The notes under the pieces were generated by a model. The model was not told the DNA's origin. It ran no database searches and worked only from the letters and a program-made list of their open reading frames with translations. From NCBI RefSeq assembly GCF_021917145.1, contig NC_061082.1, positions 17,713,462 through 17,777,461 of the forward strand: DNA of 64,000 nucleotides. The letters run 5' to 3'. Source of the stretch: Hypomesus transpacificus (lineage: Eukaryota > Chordata > Actinopteri > Osmeriformes > Osmeridae). This document shows positions 25,796 through 36,985 of this stretch, in pieces (position 1 is the first letter of the stretch; each line of letters opens with the position of its first letter). The translations under genes and the position numbers were made by a program.

Positions 25796-27127
25796 CTGAA
25801 TGCTTCTTCTACAGGCATCTCCAGCCTCCTCCACTGTCTCAAGCCTTTCCTCACTAGCCTCCTCCACTGTCTCCAGCCTCTCCTCACCAGCCTCCTCCAC
25901 TGTCTCCAGCCTCTCCTCTCCAGCCTCCTCCACTGTCTCCAGCTTCCTCTACCGTCTCCAGCCTCCTCCACTGTCTCCAGCCTCTCCTCACCAGCCTCCT
26001 CCACTGTCTCCAGCCTCTCCTCTCCAGCCTCCTCCACTGTCTCCAGCCTCCTCCACTGTCTCCAACCTCCCCTCACCAGCCTCCTCCACTGTCTCCAGCC
26101 TCTCCTCTCCAGCCTCCTCCACTGTCTCCAGCTTCCTCTACCGTCTCCAGCCTCCTCCACTGTCTCCAGCCTCTCCTCACCAGCCTCCTCCACTGTCTCC
26201 AGCCTCCTCCACTGTCTCCAGCCTCTCCTCACTAGCCTCCTCCACTGTCTCCAGCCTCCTCCACTGTCTCCAGCCTCTCCTCACCAGCCTCCTCTACTGT
26301 CTCCAGCCTCCGCTACTGTCTCCAGCCTCTCCTCACCAGCCTCCTCTACCGTCTCTAGCCTCCTTTACTGTCTCCAGCCTCTCCTCTCCCGCCTCCTCTA
26401 CTGTCTCCAGCCTCCTCTACTGTCTCCAACCTCCTCTACCGTCTCTAGCCTCCTTTACTGTCTCCAGCCTCTCCTCTCCAGCCTCCTCTACTGTCTCCAG
26501 CCTGTCCTCTCCAGCCTCCTCTACTGTCTCCAGCCTCTTATACTGTCTCCAGCCTCTCCTCACCAGCCTCCTCTACTGTCTCCAGCCTCTTATACTGTCT
26601 CCAGCCTCTCCTCTCCAGCCTCCTCTAATGTCTCCAGCCTCTCCTCTCCAGCCTCCTCTACTGTCTCCAGCCTCTCCTCACCAGCCTCCTCTACTGTCTC
26701 CAGCCTCTTATACTGTCTCCAGCCTCCCTCTCCAGCCTCCTCTACTGTCTCCAGCCTCTTATACTGTCTCCAGCCTCTCCTCACCAGCCTCCTCTACTGT
26801 CTCCAGCCTCTTATACTGTCTCCAGCCTCTCCTCACCAGCCTCCTCTACTGTCTCCAGCCTCTTATACTGTCTCCAGCCTCTCCTCACCAGCCTCCTCTA
26901 CTGTCTCCAGCCTCTTATACTGTCTCCAGCCTCTCCTCACCAGCCTCCTCTACTGTCTCCAGCCTCTTATACTGTCTCCAGCCTCTCCTCACCAGCCTCC
27001 TCTACTGTCTCCAGCCTCTTATACTGTCTCCAGCCTCTCTTCTCCAGCCTCCTCTACTGTCTCCAGCCTCTCCTCTCCAGCCTCCTCTACTGTCTCCAGC
27101 CTCTCCTCTCCAGCCTCCTCTACAGAG
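25796..27127. repeat. CTCCAG-type minisatellite, 1.3 kb
   Basis: The array is built from CCTCCTCTACTGTCTCCAG-like units, with inserts such as CCTCTCCTCACCAG. From about 26,650 on, a regular 52-bp higher-order unit holding CTCTTATACTGTCTCCAG repeats about six times. Frames of 468 and 451 codons run through it because the units contain no stops. They are Ser/Leu/Pro repeat products with no start context or splice structure. Confidence 0.95.
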
Positions 27128-27399
27128 TGAGTGGCAGAGTGGGCAGCTACTTTAAATGATATGCAAATCAATGTTGATATACTGTAGCCTACATCCAGGC
27201 TATATATACATATATATATGGCATGTTCGGTCATACATCTAGGCAGGATATATTGATTTGTTTCAAAAGCAGTGCGTGCACAAAGTAAATATTGGTTGAG
27301 TATTCCCATAAAGATGCTGTTGGATGATAGGCATCTTTGTCGGACATCTGACATCTTTGTCAGGGCTATTATGCTATCTCTCTTCTTTTCCATCCTTTA

Positions 27400-27832
27400 A
27401 TATGTATCTGGTCATCTTACCCATCACTCTCTCGCTCAGCTCCAACTGTCTCTCCTTCTCTACTCTTTATCTCTCACTATTCTCCATCTCACTCACTCCC
27501 CCTCTCTGTCTTCTTCCCCCTCTCATTCTGTTCTCTCTTGTCCATTCCTTCCCCTCTTTCACTCTCTTTATTTTATCTTGTTCTTTCCCCTCTCTCTTCT
27601 CTATCTCTTGGTCCCCCCACATCCCTTTCTCTCTCTTCCCTCTCTCTTCCCTCTCTCTTTCCTTCTCTTCCCTCTCTCTTCCCTCTCTTTCCTCTCTCTT
27701 GCCTCTCTCTTCCCTCTCTCTTTCCTCTCTCTTTCCTCTCTATTCCCTCTCTCTTTCCTCTCTCTTCCCTCTCTCTTCCCTCTCTTTCCTCTCTCTTGCC
27801 TCTCTCTTCCCTCTCTACTCCCCCTCCACATG
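27400..27832. repeat. CT-rich low-complexity tract
   Basis: Irregular CCTCTCTCTT and CTCTTTCC repeats give long frames on both strands (Ser/Leu on plus, Arg/Glu on minus) without gene character. Confidence 0.9.
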
Positions 27833-29120
27833 GATAAGAACCCGCCGAATCAAAGCAGGCCAAAGAACAAGGCCCCCTCTTTTCAGCAGAGTGATAAAAA
27901 GTTAATAGGTACTATGTGACCGGGCTTAGATTCCTGGGTAATTGCCTTGAGCTACGTCAACCTTGATGAAGTGAGTTAACCCACAGCGACGGAAAAACAC
28001 CAAAAGCAACGTCAACCGAGCTATCAGGCCCGGATAACTTAATGATGAACTTGCTGTAATAAACTGTTGACTAACAAAGGGAAACACATGCATCCACATT
28101 TCAATGTGCAGAAAGGTGGTTGCACATTCCAAGTCTCTTAAAACAGAAATACGTCTAGCGAAGAATGAAAAAGAAAAAACTGTTATCTGTACTATTTACC
28201 TATTAAAAACGTATCTCAACTTGTAAATGTGGTATCATATTATAGGTGCAGTTAATAACATACTCATTAAAAACTCAAGTTTGCCACGTTCGCTTTGAAA
28301 GACGATAACAACAACAATGTACATCTCAGTATATTTGATTTTCCTGCCATAAACACATCATAAAAAGCCCATAGGTTGTGATCTTATCTGTCCACTGACT
28401 GTTCATCCCCCCGCTCGTCTACACCACGTCGCCCTCGCTCACTCTCTCCACAGGTCTGGGAGCCGGACCGCACTGCCTGCCAAGGCCGGCGCCCAATAAA
28501 TTCAAACATTAAACAATTGTAAATGGGCCTGTGAGATGTGCCAGAACACCGGTCGTTTTCTAAACTAAAGGTCTTATCTGTGTCATACTGCATCGAGTCA
28601 GACAGAGGGTGTGTTCTCCGGTCGAGGAGGGTTAAGACAGCACTTTGCTTCAGCAGTAACCGGAATATGACTCACATGCTTTAGGAATATTATGAAAATG
28701 TCATGAGGAAGCTTACATAAACACTTTAGAAGGCCTATCCCACGCGTCTCCATTGATATACCGGGAAATTGTTACAAATGATCTGTGAGGTATGCCCTGA
28801 ACACACATTCAAGGCCTTACCCAGCGTTTACAAAGGCTTAAGGAACTATGTACGAGATCAACTGCTTTAAGGTGTGACTGAGCATTCTGATCCCTGTGGC
28901 CTCCGTCGGTAAGATCCGAGGAACACAGGCCCTGCTACAGACACAACGGGACAGGCTTGTGTCCTACGGCGGTCCTGTCACTCCACACCCTGGCTCAGCC
29001 CATTGCTGGTCCATCAGACCCAGACCAGACCCCCACCCTGGTAGCCAGGAGGAAGGCTGCGATGGGGCCTGGTCTCACTCTTCACTAGCCTGGAGCACCA
29101 CTGATGGTTGGAGATAGAGG
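27833..29120. other. Non-coding DNA without recognised features
   Basis: I see no exon, element or repeat that I can support here. Confidence 0.5.
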
Positions 29121-29432
29121 AGAGAGGGACAAGATGGATGGGCCGGTGATGAAGGAGGAGGGCAATGACAAGTTAAGGAGGAGGGCCATGACAAGGGGGA
29201 TAGAGAGGGAGAGCGAGTGGGATGGAGGGTAGGGGGTCGGACAGGTAAAGAGACAGGGAGGGCGAGACAGAGGGAGGGAGACAGACAGACAGGGAGGGAA
29301 AGCGAGACAGAGGGAGGGAGACAGACAGACAGGGAGGGAGATGGGGATTGGGCGAGAGTGGGAGGAAGGGCGACAGAGAGGGGAGAGAGAGAGAAATAAG
29401 GAGAGGGAGAGAGAGAAAAATGAAGAGAACAT
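29121..29432. repeat. GA-rich low-complexity tract
   Basis: Purine-rich sequence with two copies of a GGGAGGGAGACAGACAGACA-type block (about 29,272-29,338). Open frames on both strands are composition effects. Confidence 0.85.
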
Positions 29433-30839
29433 AAAAGGGCAGAGGTGACAGAGGAGTGCGGTTGCTGGAAGAAGGTAAGTGAAAGGTACAAGCCATTTCT
29501 GCTGACTTCATAGACAGACTGAAGGAAAGGCCTGAAGTACATGCAGGCTGTACTGTACTGTGCACTGCGTTGAGAGTTGTATCCTTGCTAAGATTAGGTA
29601 TAGGCCTTTATAGGTTAGGTACAGTACTACCAAGAACCAATCAAGTAGATTGATGGCACTGTCAGCAACTACAACATACACTGTGGGATCATACAGTACC
29701 AAATCATCCTACTTCGACAAAAACAAAATGGTGGCTTGACTTGTTGCAAGGGGGCCGTCTGTGTTCTGTTTTTAGCTTGTTTGGCTGGTGAGAGCCCAGA
29801 GTAGAAGCTGTTAGTGTACTGGACCATGCTGGGAGCCACATGTCCAGACCACATGGACTCTGTTGAGTGATACTTCCACGAGGTACATGTGGCTTTGTTC
29901 ACTAAAGTCCTCAAATAATGCTCAACATCTAGTTATTCAGAGAATTATATTTAAATGACTCACAATAAACAATCAATGCATGTTATGAGATCCTTTATTT
30001 TCATTTATACGTATTTTTTCTCCTTTGTTAATTATCATTGGGACTTTGACTGTAGATAAATAATAGTGGACTATGTTTTATGCACTTACCAAAAAAAGAA
30101 CCGCTATGGCAATAGGACTAAAACAGAAGCACTGATGTTCACTTGGGGTTTGTTTGAGTGACAGTTAGGGACTGAGGTCAGTTTAAGGTCTCCGGACAGC
30201 AGGACACACACAGAGGAACCGTCTATGCTTTCCAGAGATACCGGGGAGCCCGCTGTCTATTACATTCGAAATATAAAGTGCTGCACAATTACGTGTTTGA
30301 TCGTTTTCTTTTCCTTGCATAATTACATTGTATGTTAAAATGTTAAAGACGAACGTATGATAAATCCACTGAAAAGTGAATGTTTTTTAAGCTGTCTTGA
30401 CTGTTTAGCGATTAGAAAACTGCGCACTGCACACTTTTGCAAAACACATTGTTGACCAGCTGTGCGCAGCGTAGCAGAGAAGACTGATTTTTAAAAACTT
30501 TGTCAAATTTCTCGGTTCAACAACTGAATTTATCGATCATGACTGTTTCAACCATGGGTTAAATTGAGCCTAACAATAGCCTCTTTTAGGCTATTAAAAA
30601 TGTCTTCAACAGCTGTGAACTGGTCGGACAACGGCCCCACAAAAGGCTGCAAACACATAAGAATCGGTGCCATGACTGAAAAGTGAAACCTTTGCTTGAT
30701 CTGCAACACCGACTTTGCATATACAGTTTTATTTAGACACGCTTCAGCAAGAAATATAAACTCCTTTGTCTTAAAGTAGTTTGCTAAATCAAATTGTCGT
30801 ATGTTGAGTTATTGAAACAGTGTATGATAAATTACTCAC

Positions 30840-30990
30840 CTCTGTAAACCTTCAACGAAGATTGTTGATAAAGTATGTTTAGTAGCAGAAAGCAGCATAG
30901 GCTAGATATCTTCGCATATAGCCTCAATGTATAACCATGTTGCCGGTTACCCGTGGCTGACAGGGCGCTAAAATAGCGGAGGACCCGGAG
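30840..30990 (-). promoter_or_regulatory. Candidate untranslated first exon and promoter (minus)
   Basis: On the minus strand a perfect donor context (TTTACAGAG then GTGAGTAA) ends at 30,840. About 130 bp upstream is a GC-rich stretch with a TATA-like CTATTTTAG near 30,970. No coding frame is needed. The strand and position fit a non-coding first exon of lypd6b, whose start exon has its own upstream acceptor at 11,727, implying an intron of about 19 kb. This is inference from splice signal and composition only. Confidence 0.3.
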
Positions 30991-31737
30991 GCTGGAGAGA
31001 GGGCGAGGGCGGAGTTGAAGGGCAGGTGAAGTTAGGATATGCAGCAAAGACCAACTCCAAATAATAAATTCGGAGTTGGTAATTTTTTTTTATTATTTAG
31101 CCTACAGTAAGACTTTCTGTTTGAGAGATTGGGAATGACAGATCAAGGCGTAAACAGTTCAGATGAAGAAAAGCATTTTGTCTTGAAAAATGAGAGGCAT
31201 CGTTTTCATTCATGATAAAATACAACCGCGGCTATTCAACATTGTTAGACAAGAAGTTAAGGACAATAAATCAGGTTCTAAAATTCGCCAAGACTCCAGA
31301 AGTGGTGAACGCCGCGCGTAAATGTGCAAATGTGCATAGAATCAACATGGAAATGTATTTGGTAACAATTTGATCAATATGCTACAGTTAAATGGAGCAC
31401 TAATTAATAACCCTTTTTAAAATGGAATAACCTTTCACCACTCTGCCCGAGTGGAACCAGGTCGTAGTGGGCAGAGGAAGCATGCAGGCCAACTGCAGTT
31501 CTCTACACGATCTTACTCCTCATAGCCTATCAGAGGGGGAGTTATCAGCTGGAAAATTACAAACTGAACCTTTTGCGATAAAAGGACTTTTAATTCATAA
31601 TTTGAAATCCATAACATTGTTTGTACAAATAATTACCAAAAGTTTTGAATAGCATCTACATCAACCAACTATGAACCCCCTGCTATTTCCATCTCCCCAC
31701 CCCTTCACTACAAGATAGCCTGACTTACTGATCAGCA
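30991..31737. other. Non-coding DNA without recognised features
   Basis: AT-rich sequence. No gene or element supported. Confidence 0.5.
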
Positions 31738-32160
31738 ACCTGGAATTTGCATGTTCTCCCTGTGCCTCCCTCACATGGGTTTCTCTCAAAATAACCAGAA
31801 TACAAATAAACATGCAGAAAAGATGGCAGTCCTGGCCATGTCCCTTGCTAGGACATGGCTGTGCACTTGGACTTGGCCCCAGGATGCAGTTGATATGACT
31901 GACTGCTGCTCTTGGCTGTGAGAGTTACATTACATGCTATGATTTTATGCTTCAATCACATCAAAAGGAATACTGTAAGATAAAAAAGAAGAAACAAAAA
32001 GTTAATATTTTAGTTGATAGAATTGATGCGTCAGGGTTCGAGTCCGGTCTTGGCTGTGTGCTGCATGTCTCTCCCTCTCTCCCTCTCTCCCTCTCTCCCT
32101 CTCTCCCTCTCTCCCTCTCTCCCTCTCTCCCTCTCTCCCTCTCTCCCTCTCTCCCTGCCT
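31738..32160. repeat. SINE-like debris and CTCTCCCT octamer array
   Basis: TTTGCATGTTCTCCCTGTGC at 31,746 and GGGTTCGAGTCCGGTCTTGG at 32,033 (a tRNA B-box-like motif) are pieces common in fish SINEs. An array of about eleven CTCTCCCT units follows at 32,069-32,156. Confidence 0.65.
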
Positions 32161-33601
32161 TGCCTGGTACACTTCTCTTAGATAAACTGTCCAATAATGC
32201 ATGAAAAATGCCTGAAAATGTCAGTAGGTTAGGTGGTTCAGGGATGGCAAAGGGGAAGGGGGTCCATGGGATCCAGGCGGTTCTGGGGGGGTTGTTCTTG
32301 GGTGTGGGGTGGAGGGGTCTGTGTTGGTTCCGCTTATTAAAGTTGTTGAGGGAGGGGATAGGTCCATGTTCAGAACAGGAGCAAAGTCAGGTTATTGTAG
32401 AACAGAGGGTCTGTGCTTGGCGATCCAGCTTGGATCCAAAGCTATGGAGAGCGATGGGATGAGATCCTATGAGTGTATTTGTACAGTATATATCTTGGCT
32501 AACAAAAATAAACCCATTATGAAAGTCTGATTCATAATCACAGCGGTACCGTAATTGGCTGTGTGATTTTTTCCACTTCAGTATTAAACAACGCAAGGCC
32601 GTAATCATAGTATATATGATTGACACATCATATATATGAGGACACATCCCCCCCCAATTTTCAAATCTGGTCAAAATGTACCCCCCAATATATTGATATA
32701 AAAATATAAATGTGCCATGCTACGACAGGCAACCACGCACGATGTCCTGAATTATCATAAACATTTTAATTCATCCCCTCAATTTTGACTCCATGGCTAT
32801 GGCCTTGAAACAGGGTCCATGACCATTTTTGAATGATTATTTATTGGATACTGCCCCCCTGTGGCACATTTCTGAAGTGAGCCTTTCTTGTCATGCATTC
32901 CTCAGTTGATACCGGCAATTTCTTGCAATTTTTAGCAGGCTGACTGAAGTTACCATAAGAGCAGGTTAATATAATGCAACAAACATAAAGACAACAGCAT
33001 CAGACCCCAGCTGGCAGCTCATAGTAGGGGCTGCTCTTTATGAAGACTCACTCTCTCAATCAGATCTTTTGTCCTCATTCATAGAAACAAATGAATGCAG
33101 CTCTCCTGTCCTGGCCACTGGCAACAACACAGAAGGAGACTTTGTGGGCTTTCCTCTGTAAACCCAAAGATTCCCAGACTCTCCTCAGAACTGATTACAG
33201 CTTGAAAGGCTTTGAAATCTCATTAATGAATGCTGGTTCCCTGACTGCCTCGTTAATCTTCCCCCTGCAATGCAACAGTGTTAATGTGGGCCAACACCAA
33301 TTAGACCAATCAGATTAATTCAGCCTTAACGCGTGACTCGACCAAAAACAGGCGCACAGCTGGGCTCTATGACTGCAGTTATGTGATTTGCCCACGTATT
33401 TCTGTCTTCAAGACGTGTATTGTTTCAATCTTGGGTGTAAAAAATCTATCTGCAAATAGCAGAGTGTGGGAATCTCTAGGTCCACTCTCACAAGGCGTTC
33501 TCTGCTGACATGCAAAACCAACCACAGTGTGAGTGATTCAAGACCATCTAGAAGCAATTGAAAGTGGAAAGAATACTGAAGTTTGTCTGTGTTTACTCCC
33601 C
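32161..33601. other. Non-coding DNA without recognised genes
   Basis: No coding exon or complete mobile element recognised. Confidence 0.5.
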
Positions 33602-33736
33602 CCACTCATAAGAGGTAGGGGAGGTAGATTAGAGGTGGGGGAGGTAGATTAGAGGTAGGGGAGGTAGATTAGAAGTATATTTCACCGGAAGGATTTCCTT
33701 CCTCCAGAGCAGAGAGGGAACAGGTTGCACTTCTGC

Positions 33737-33769
<33 letters not shown>

Positions 33770-33779
33770 TTCAGTCCAA
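33602..33779. repeat. 20-bp repeat and a 42-base poly-C run
   Basis: About three copies of a GAGGTAGATTAGAGGTAGGG unit lie at 33,614-33,672. An uninterrupted run of 42 C bases follows at 33,738-33,779, the longest homopolymer in the window. Confidence 0.9.
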
Positions 33780-33929
33780 ACCTCCAGCATTACCCTTCCC
33801 CACCCCAGCTCTCAACCCCCCCTCCCTCCACCTCCCCTCTCAGCCACCCACAACTCTGCCCATCTATTTGAGCAGCGTGGGTCCTCTGGACACGTTTTAG
33901 CCTCGTGGCCTCCATGATGCAGTCCACCT

Positions 33930-34056
33930 CCTGATGACATTCCCCCTGAGGCAAGTACGGCACTTCACCCTACTTGCCTCGGGGGGAATGTCCCTGTACT
34001 TACTGTAAGTCGCTCTGGATAAGAGCGTCTGCTAAAATGACTAAATGTAAATGATT
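33930..34056 (+). mobile_element. Truncated SINE tail with fold-back arms
   Basis: The 3' part of the same SINE as at 54,054. It ends CTTACTGTAAGTCGCTCTGG, then GCGTCTGCTAAAATGAC, then short TAAATG repeats. The bases 33,936-33,957 are the near-exact inverted complement of 33,971-33,992, making a 22-bp stem with a 13-base loop. This suggests two copies joined head to head. Confidence 0.75.
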
Positions 34057-34075
34057 ACACGTGCAGTAAATGTAT

Positions 34076-34121
34076 TTGTGTATGTGTGTGTGTGTGTGTT
34101 TGTGGGGGGGGGGGGGGGGGG
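34076..34121. repeat. TG repeat and poly-G run
   Basis: TG repeats run into 18 G bases (34,104-34,121). Confidence 0.9.
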
Positions 34122-34430
34122 CTGAATCAATCGTGGGACCTTAAACAAATGTATGCATGTGTGTGTGTGTGTGCGTGTGTGTGCGCGTCTCTGCACTCTG
34201 ATTGGACGGACAGGAGGAAATGACATCACATCAGGACAAACAATGTAGAATGAACTTGGACATTAAGGTACAAATAAAGTGGCATCTATGAAGGAAACAG
34301 CAGCCAGTGGACAAAGTCAAAAACCATGGTATTGACAGTCTGGGGTGTACTGTGAGAGCAGACATGGACATATTGATGTCTCTATCCCAGAGCTACAACT
34401 GCTAACAGCTAGATGGTGCAGCGTGGGAAC

Positions 34431-34830
34431 TGGAGTTCCTTTATCAGCTTGTTTTCCGGGTCTGCTTAATGTTTGGCCTTAGACATGGATAACGATGAAC
34501 AAAAACACTGGCAACAAGCTGGTGGTCAAACAGGCCTGGGTGATGACACTCACACCCACAAACAGGACCACATCTCCACAAGGAGAGTGGAAATGTTTCA
34601 TTAAGGAATGAATGACCTTCCTGTTCCCTGAGTGACTCATAAGGACATTGAGGGTTCAAGGACTAGAAGCACACAGTGCGTTACTGGGCGTGGAAAGGGT
34701 GTGCGGAACTATCTTCACTCACGTTGTTAAGTGGGTATTAAATGACCTAGGTATTGTATGGACTAAGTACTATATGGACTAGGTAGTATATGGACTACGT
34801 AATGTGTGGACAAAGAAGGTATTGTGAGGG
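34431..34830. repeat. Copy A of a duplicated odorant-receptor flank
   Basis: About 200 bp (34,445-34,650) match 50,491-50,690 in the same orientation at roughly 90% by eye. Both contain GACACTCACACCCACAAACA and GGAGAGTGGAAATGTTTCAT. Both are followed by short repeats of a TATATGGACTAGG type. In both places the next receptor sequence to the right is the 3' end of a minus-strand receptor. Confidence 0.85.
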
Positions 34831-35169
34831 TTAGGCATAGATGGACTTGGACTTCTTGGTAGGTACTGTGTGGTTAAGTATTGCATGGACTAGGTGCCAT
34901 ATGGGCTGTTGTTGATCAACACGACTGCACTGTATAGGCTGGGTCAGACTGGGGGTTGGCGGGGGAAGAGAGACATATTCAACACCAGCCAGGTTTAGAC
35001 AGGGGGCCACACACACACACACTCACACACTACACCCCACCACACACACATTCACACACACACATGCATACCGTCAACAACACTGTAGATTTACAGTGAA
35101 CATGCTGTGCTTGATACAGTGTATACCAGGTCTATGGTACTACTTACATTCATAGTCACATAATATACT

Positions 35170-36535
35170 TAAAGACATGAGACCTATTGCCTTAACCTCT
35201 CACTTAATGAAATGTTTTGAAAGGACTGTACTAGGGCACTTAAAGAAGCAGGTATGTGCCTTTCAGGACCCACTACAGTTTGCCTATAGAGAAGGGCTGG
35301 GTGTGGACGATGCCCTCCTCTACCTGTTGCACAGAGTATACAGCCATCTGGAGCAAACCTATGCATCTGTACGAATAATGTTTTTTGATTTTTCTAGTGC
35401 TTTTGACACACTGCAGCCACATATTTTAGCCAGCAAGCTTTTAAATTTTAACCTCAACAGCTCCACTGTTGCATGGGTCACAGACTACCTCACTAGTAGA
35501 CCCCAGTTTGTATGGCTTCATGGTACTAGCTCTGGCATTATTACCACAAATACTGGGGTCCCACAAGGTACGGTTCTTTCTCCGTTTTTATTTTCTATGT
35601 ACACCTCTGACCACAGGCATAGCAGTGAACTTTGTCATTTACAAAAATTTTCGGATGACTCTGCCCTAGTTGGCTATATAACTAAAGATGCCAATACGGC
35701 TTACCAAACAGAAGTTGATAGCTTTGTCAGTTGGTGTGAGGATGCCCACCTGATTCTTAATATTGATAAGACGAAGGAGCTCATTATTGATTTTAGAAAG
35801 AAAAAAGCACAGGCAACCCCCATCCTCATTAGGGGACAGTCAGTTGAGGTGGTCCCCTCGTACAAATATCTTGGTGTACATCTGGACAGTACACTTGACT
35901 GGAAATTGAACACCCTTGTCATTTTTAAAAAGGCCCAGTCCAGATTGTTTTTTTTAAGGAAACTCAGGTCATTTGAAATCAGCAGATCACTTCTTAATGT
36001 TTTTTATCACGGTATTGTTGCAAGTGTCCTTTTTTATGCTGTTGTTTGTTGGGGTGGCAGTTTGACAGTAGAGGACAGGAACAGGGCCAACAAACTGATA
36101 AAAAAGGCAGGATCCATTATTGGTATGAGCCCTGATTCTCTGGAGGTCATCACGGAGCAGAGAACCAGGAGGAAGCTTAGGACTGTCCTGTCACATGACG
36201 ACCACCCCCTGCACTGCACTTTTGTTAGAAGTGGAAGGAGCAAACGTCTCCTGTTACCAAAGTGCTCTACAGAGAGATTCAGGAGGTCTTTTGTTCCTGC
36301 AGCAGCTAGGCTTTTTAATCATGACTGCTGATTTGATTTGATTGTATTACTGCACATTGCTCATTTGCATGTTATGTATTCCCTGTTTTGACCTTCTATT
36401 TTTACTGTGGTAGTGGACCACACTCCCCCTGTGACTATGCTTGTTTTATGTTGTTACTGTATTCCTGTTTTGTATGTTGTACAGACTATGGTGGCAAACC
36501 AGTTTCCCCATTGGGGATCAATAAAGTAAATCATC
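35170..36535 (+). mobile_element. 5'-truncated LINE insertion
   Basis: The element begins inside the reverse transcriptase coding region, so it is 5' truncated. It runs through the polymerase end and a short 3' region, and finishes CCCCATTGGGGATCAATAAA then GTAAATCATCACC. That GGGGATCAATAAAGT ending is typical of L2/CR1/Rex-type fish LINEs. I could not define target duplications. Confidence 0.8.
35177..36331 (+). CDS. Non-LTR reverse transcriptase (LINE ORF2, truncated)
   Basis: An uninterrupted 384-residue frame. RPIALTS (2-8) opens the fingers region. DFSSAFD (71-77) is the A box with the first catalytic Asp, GVPQGTVLSP (127-136) is the B box, and FSDDSA (158-163) carries the catalytic Asp pair. 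The usual thumb region, CWGG (about 293) and a C-terminal LFNHDC follow. The enzyme copies the element's RNA into DNA at a nicked target. The endonuclease part and the N-terminal polymerase part are missing, so the first Met is only the first one in a truncated frame and the copy should be inactive on its own. A frame this clean suggests a young insertion. The FSDD form fits the L2/CR1/Rex group better than L1 or RTE; the exact clade needs a tree. Confidence 0.9.
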   Translation: MRPIALTSHLMKCFERTVLGHLKKQVCAFQDPLQFAYREGLGVDDALLYLLHRVYSHLEQTYASVRIMFFDFSSAFDTLQPHILASKLLNFNLNSSTVAWVTDYLTSRPQFVWLHGTSSGIITTNTGVPQGTVLSPFLFSMYTSDHRHSSELCHLQKFSDDSALVGYITKDANTAYQTEVDSFVSWCEDAHLILNIDKTKELIIDFRKKKAQATPILIRGQSVEVVPSYKYLGVHLDSTLDWKLNTLVIFKKAQSRLFFLRKLRSFEISRSLLNVFYHGIVASVLFYAVVCWGGSLTVEDRNRANKLIKKAGSIIGMSPDSLEVITEQRTRRKLRTVLSHDDHPLHCTFVRSGRSKRLLLPKCSTERFRRSFVPAAARLFNHDC

Positions 36536-36714
36536 ACCATCATATATTAAAGTATTTGAGCTCAAGTCTCAACCATGATTTATTGAGGCAAACTATTGGT
36601 TTAGTCAAGTCTTTGAGGCCTTAAGGTGAATAGTTTTGAGTGTCAGCACAGGTCTCTAGTCTCTCCAGGGTGCGTGATTTAGAGCAGCTGAGCAGGTCTG
36701 CTTGTGTCCCCTAC

Positions 36715-36905
36715 TCACTGAGTTTGTTCAGAGTTCTCTGTCGAGGTTAATGCCACTTCTCTATTGCCATGTGTGGCGATTCTGAGTGTGAGACCATAAA
36801 TGAGGGGGCTGAATAATGGCGGAAAGATAACCAGTTCTAAAGACAAGGAATTGTGGTGACTTGTAAGTCTAATGAGCCATATACAGCAACAAAATATAAG
36901 GGACC
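36715..36905 (-). pseudogene. Odorant receptor 3' fragment
   Basis: In translation IFPPLFSPLIYGLTLRIA matches the TM7 end of the receptors further right (PPLFNPLIYGLTLTQI), with N changed to S in the NPLIYG motif. At DNA level GTGTGAGACCATAAATGAGG is shared with the gene at 51,637. Only the last sixth of a receptor remains; homology ends near 36,890, followed by a hairpin at 36,930. With the duplicated flank at 34,431 it marks a former receptor gene on this side of the locus. Confidence 0.85.
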
Positions 36906-36929
36906 ACTGCATATTTTTTTAAGTTGAGA

Positions 36930-36985
36930 AGGACAATTTTGAGTGAAGACAATTTTGAAACAGAAGGCTCACTCAAAATTGTCCT
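36930..36985. repeat. Perfect 17-bp inverted repeat
   Basis: AGGACAATTTTGAGTGA (36,930-36,946) and its exact complement (36,969-36,985) enclose 22 bases. It directly borders the receptor fragment and may be a small fold-back element or the scar of one. Confidence 0.85.

Noticed and set aside
25724-27155. Two open frames of 468 and 451 codons on the plus strand
   Set aside because: Both are read-through of the CTCCAG minisatellite. They overlap in different frames, are Ser/Leu/Pro repeats and have no domain or splice support.
27324-27919. Overlapping Ser/Leu and Arg/Glu frames
   Set aside because: Composition effect of the CT-rich tract on both strands.
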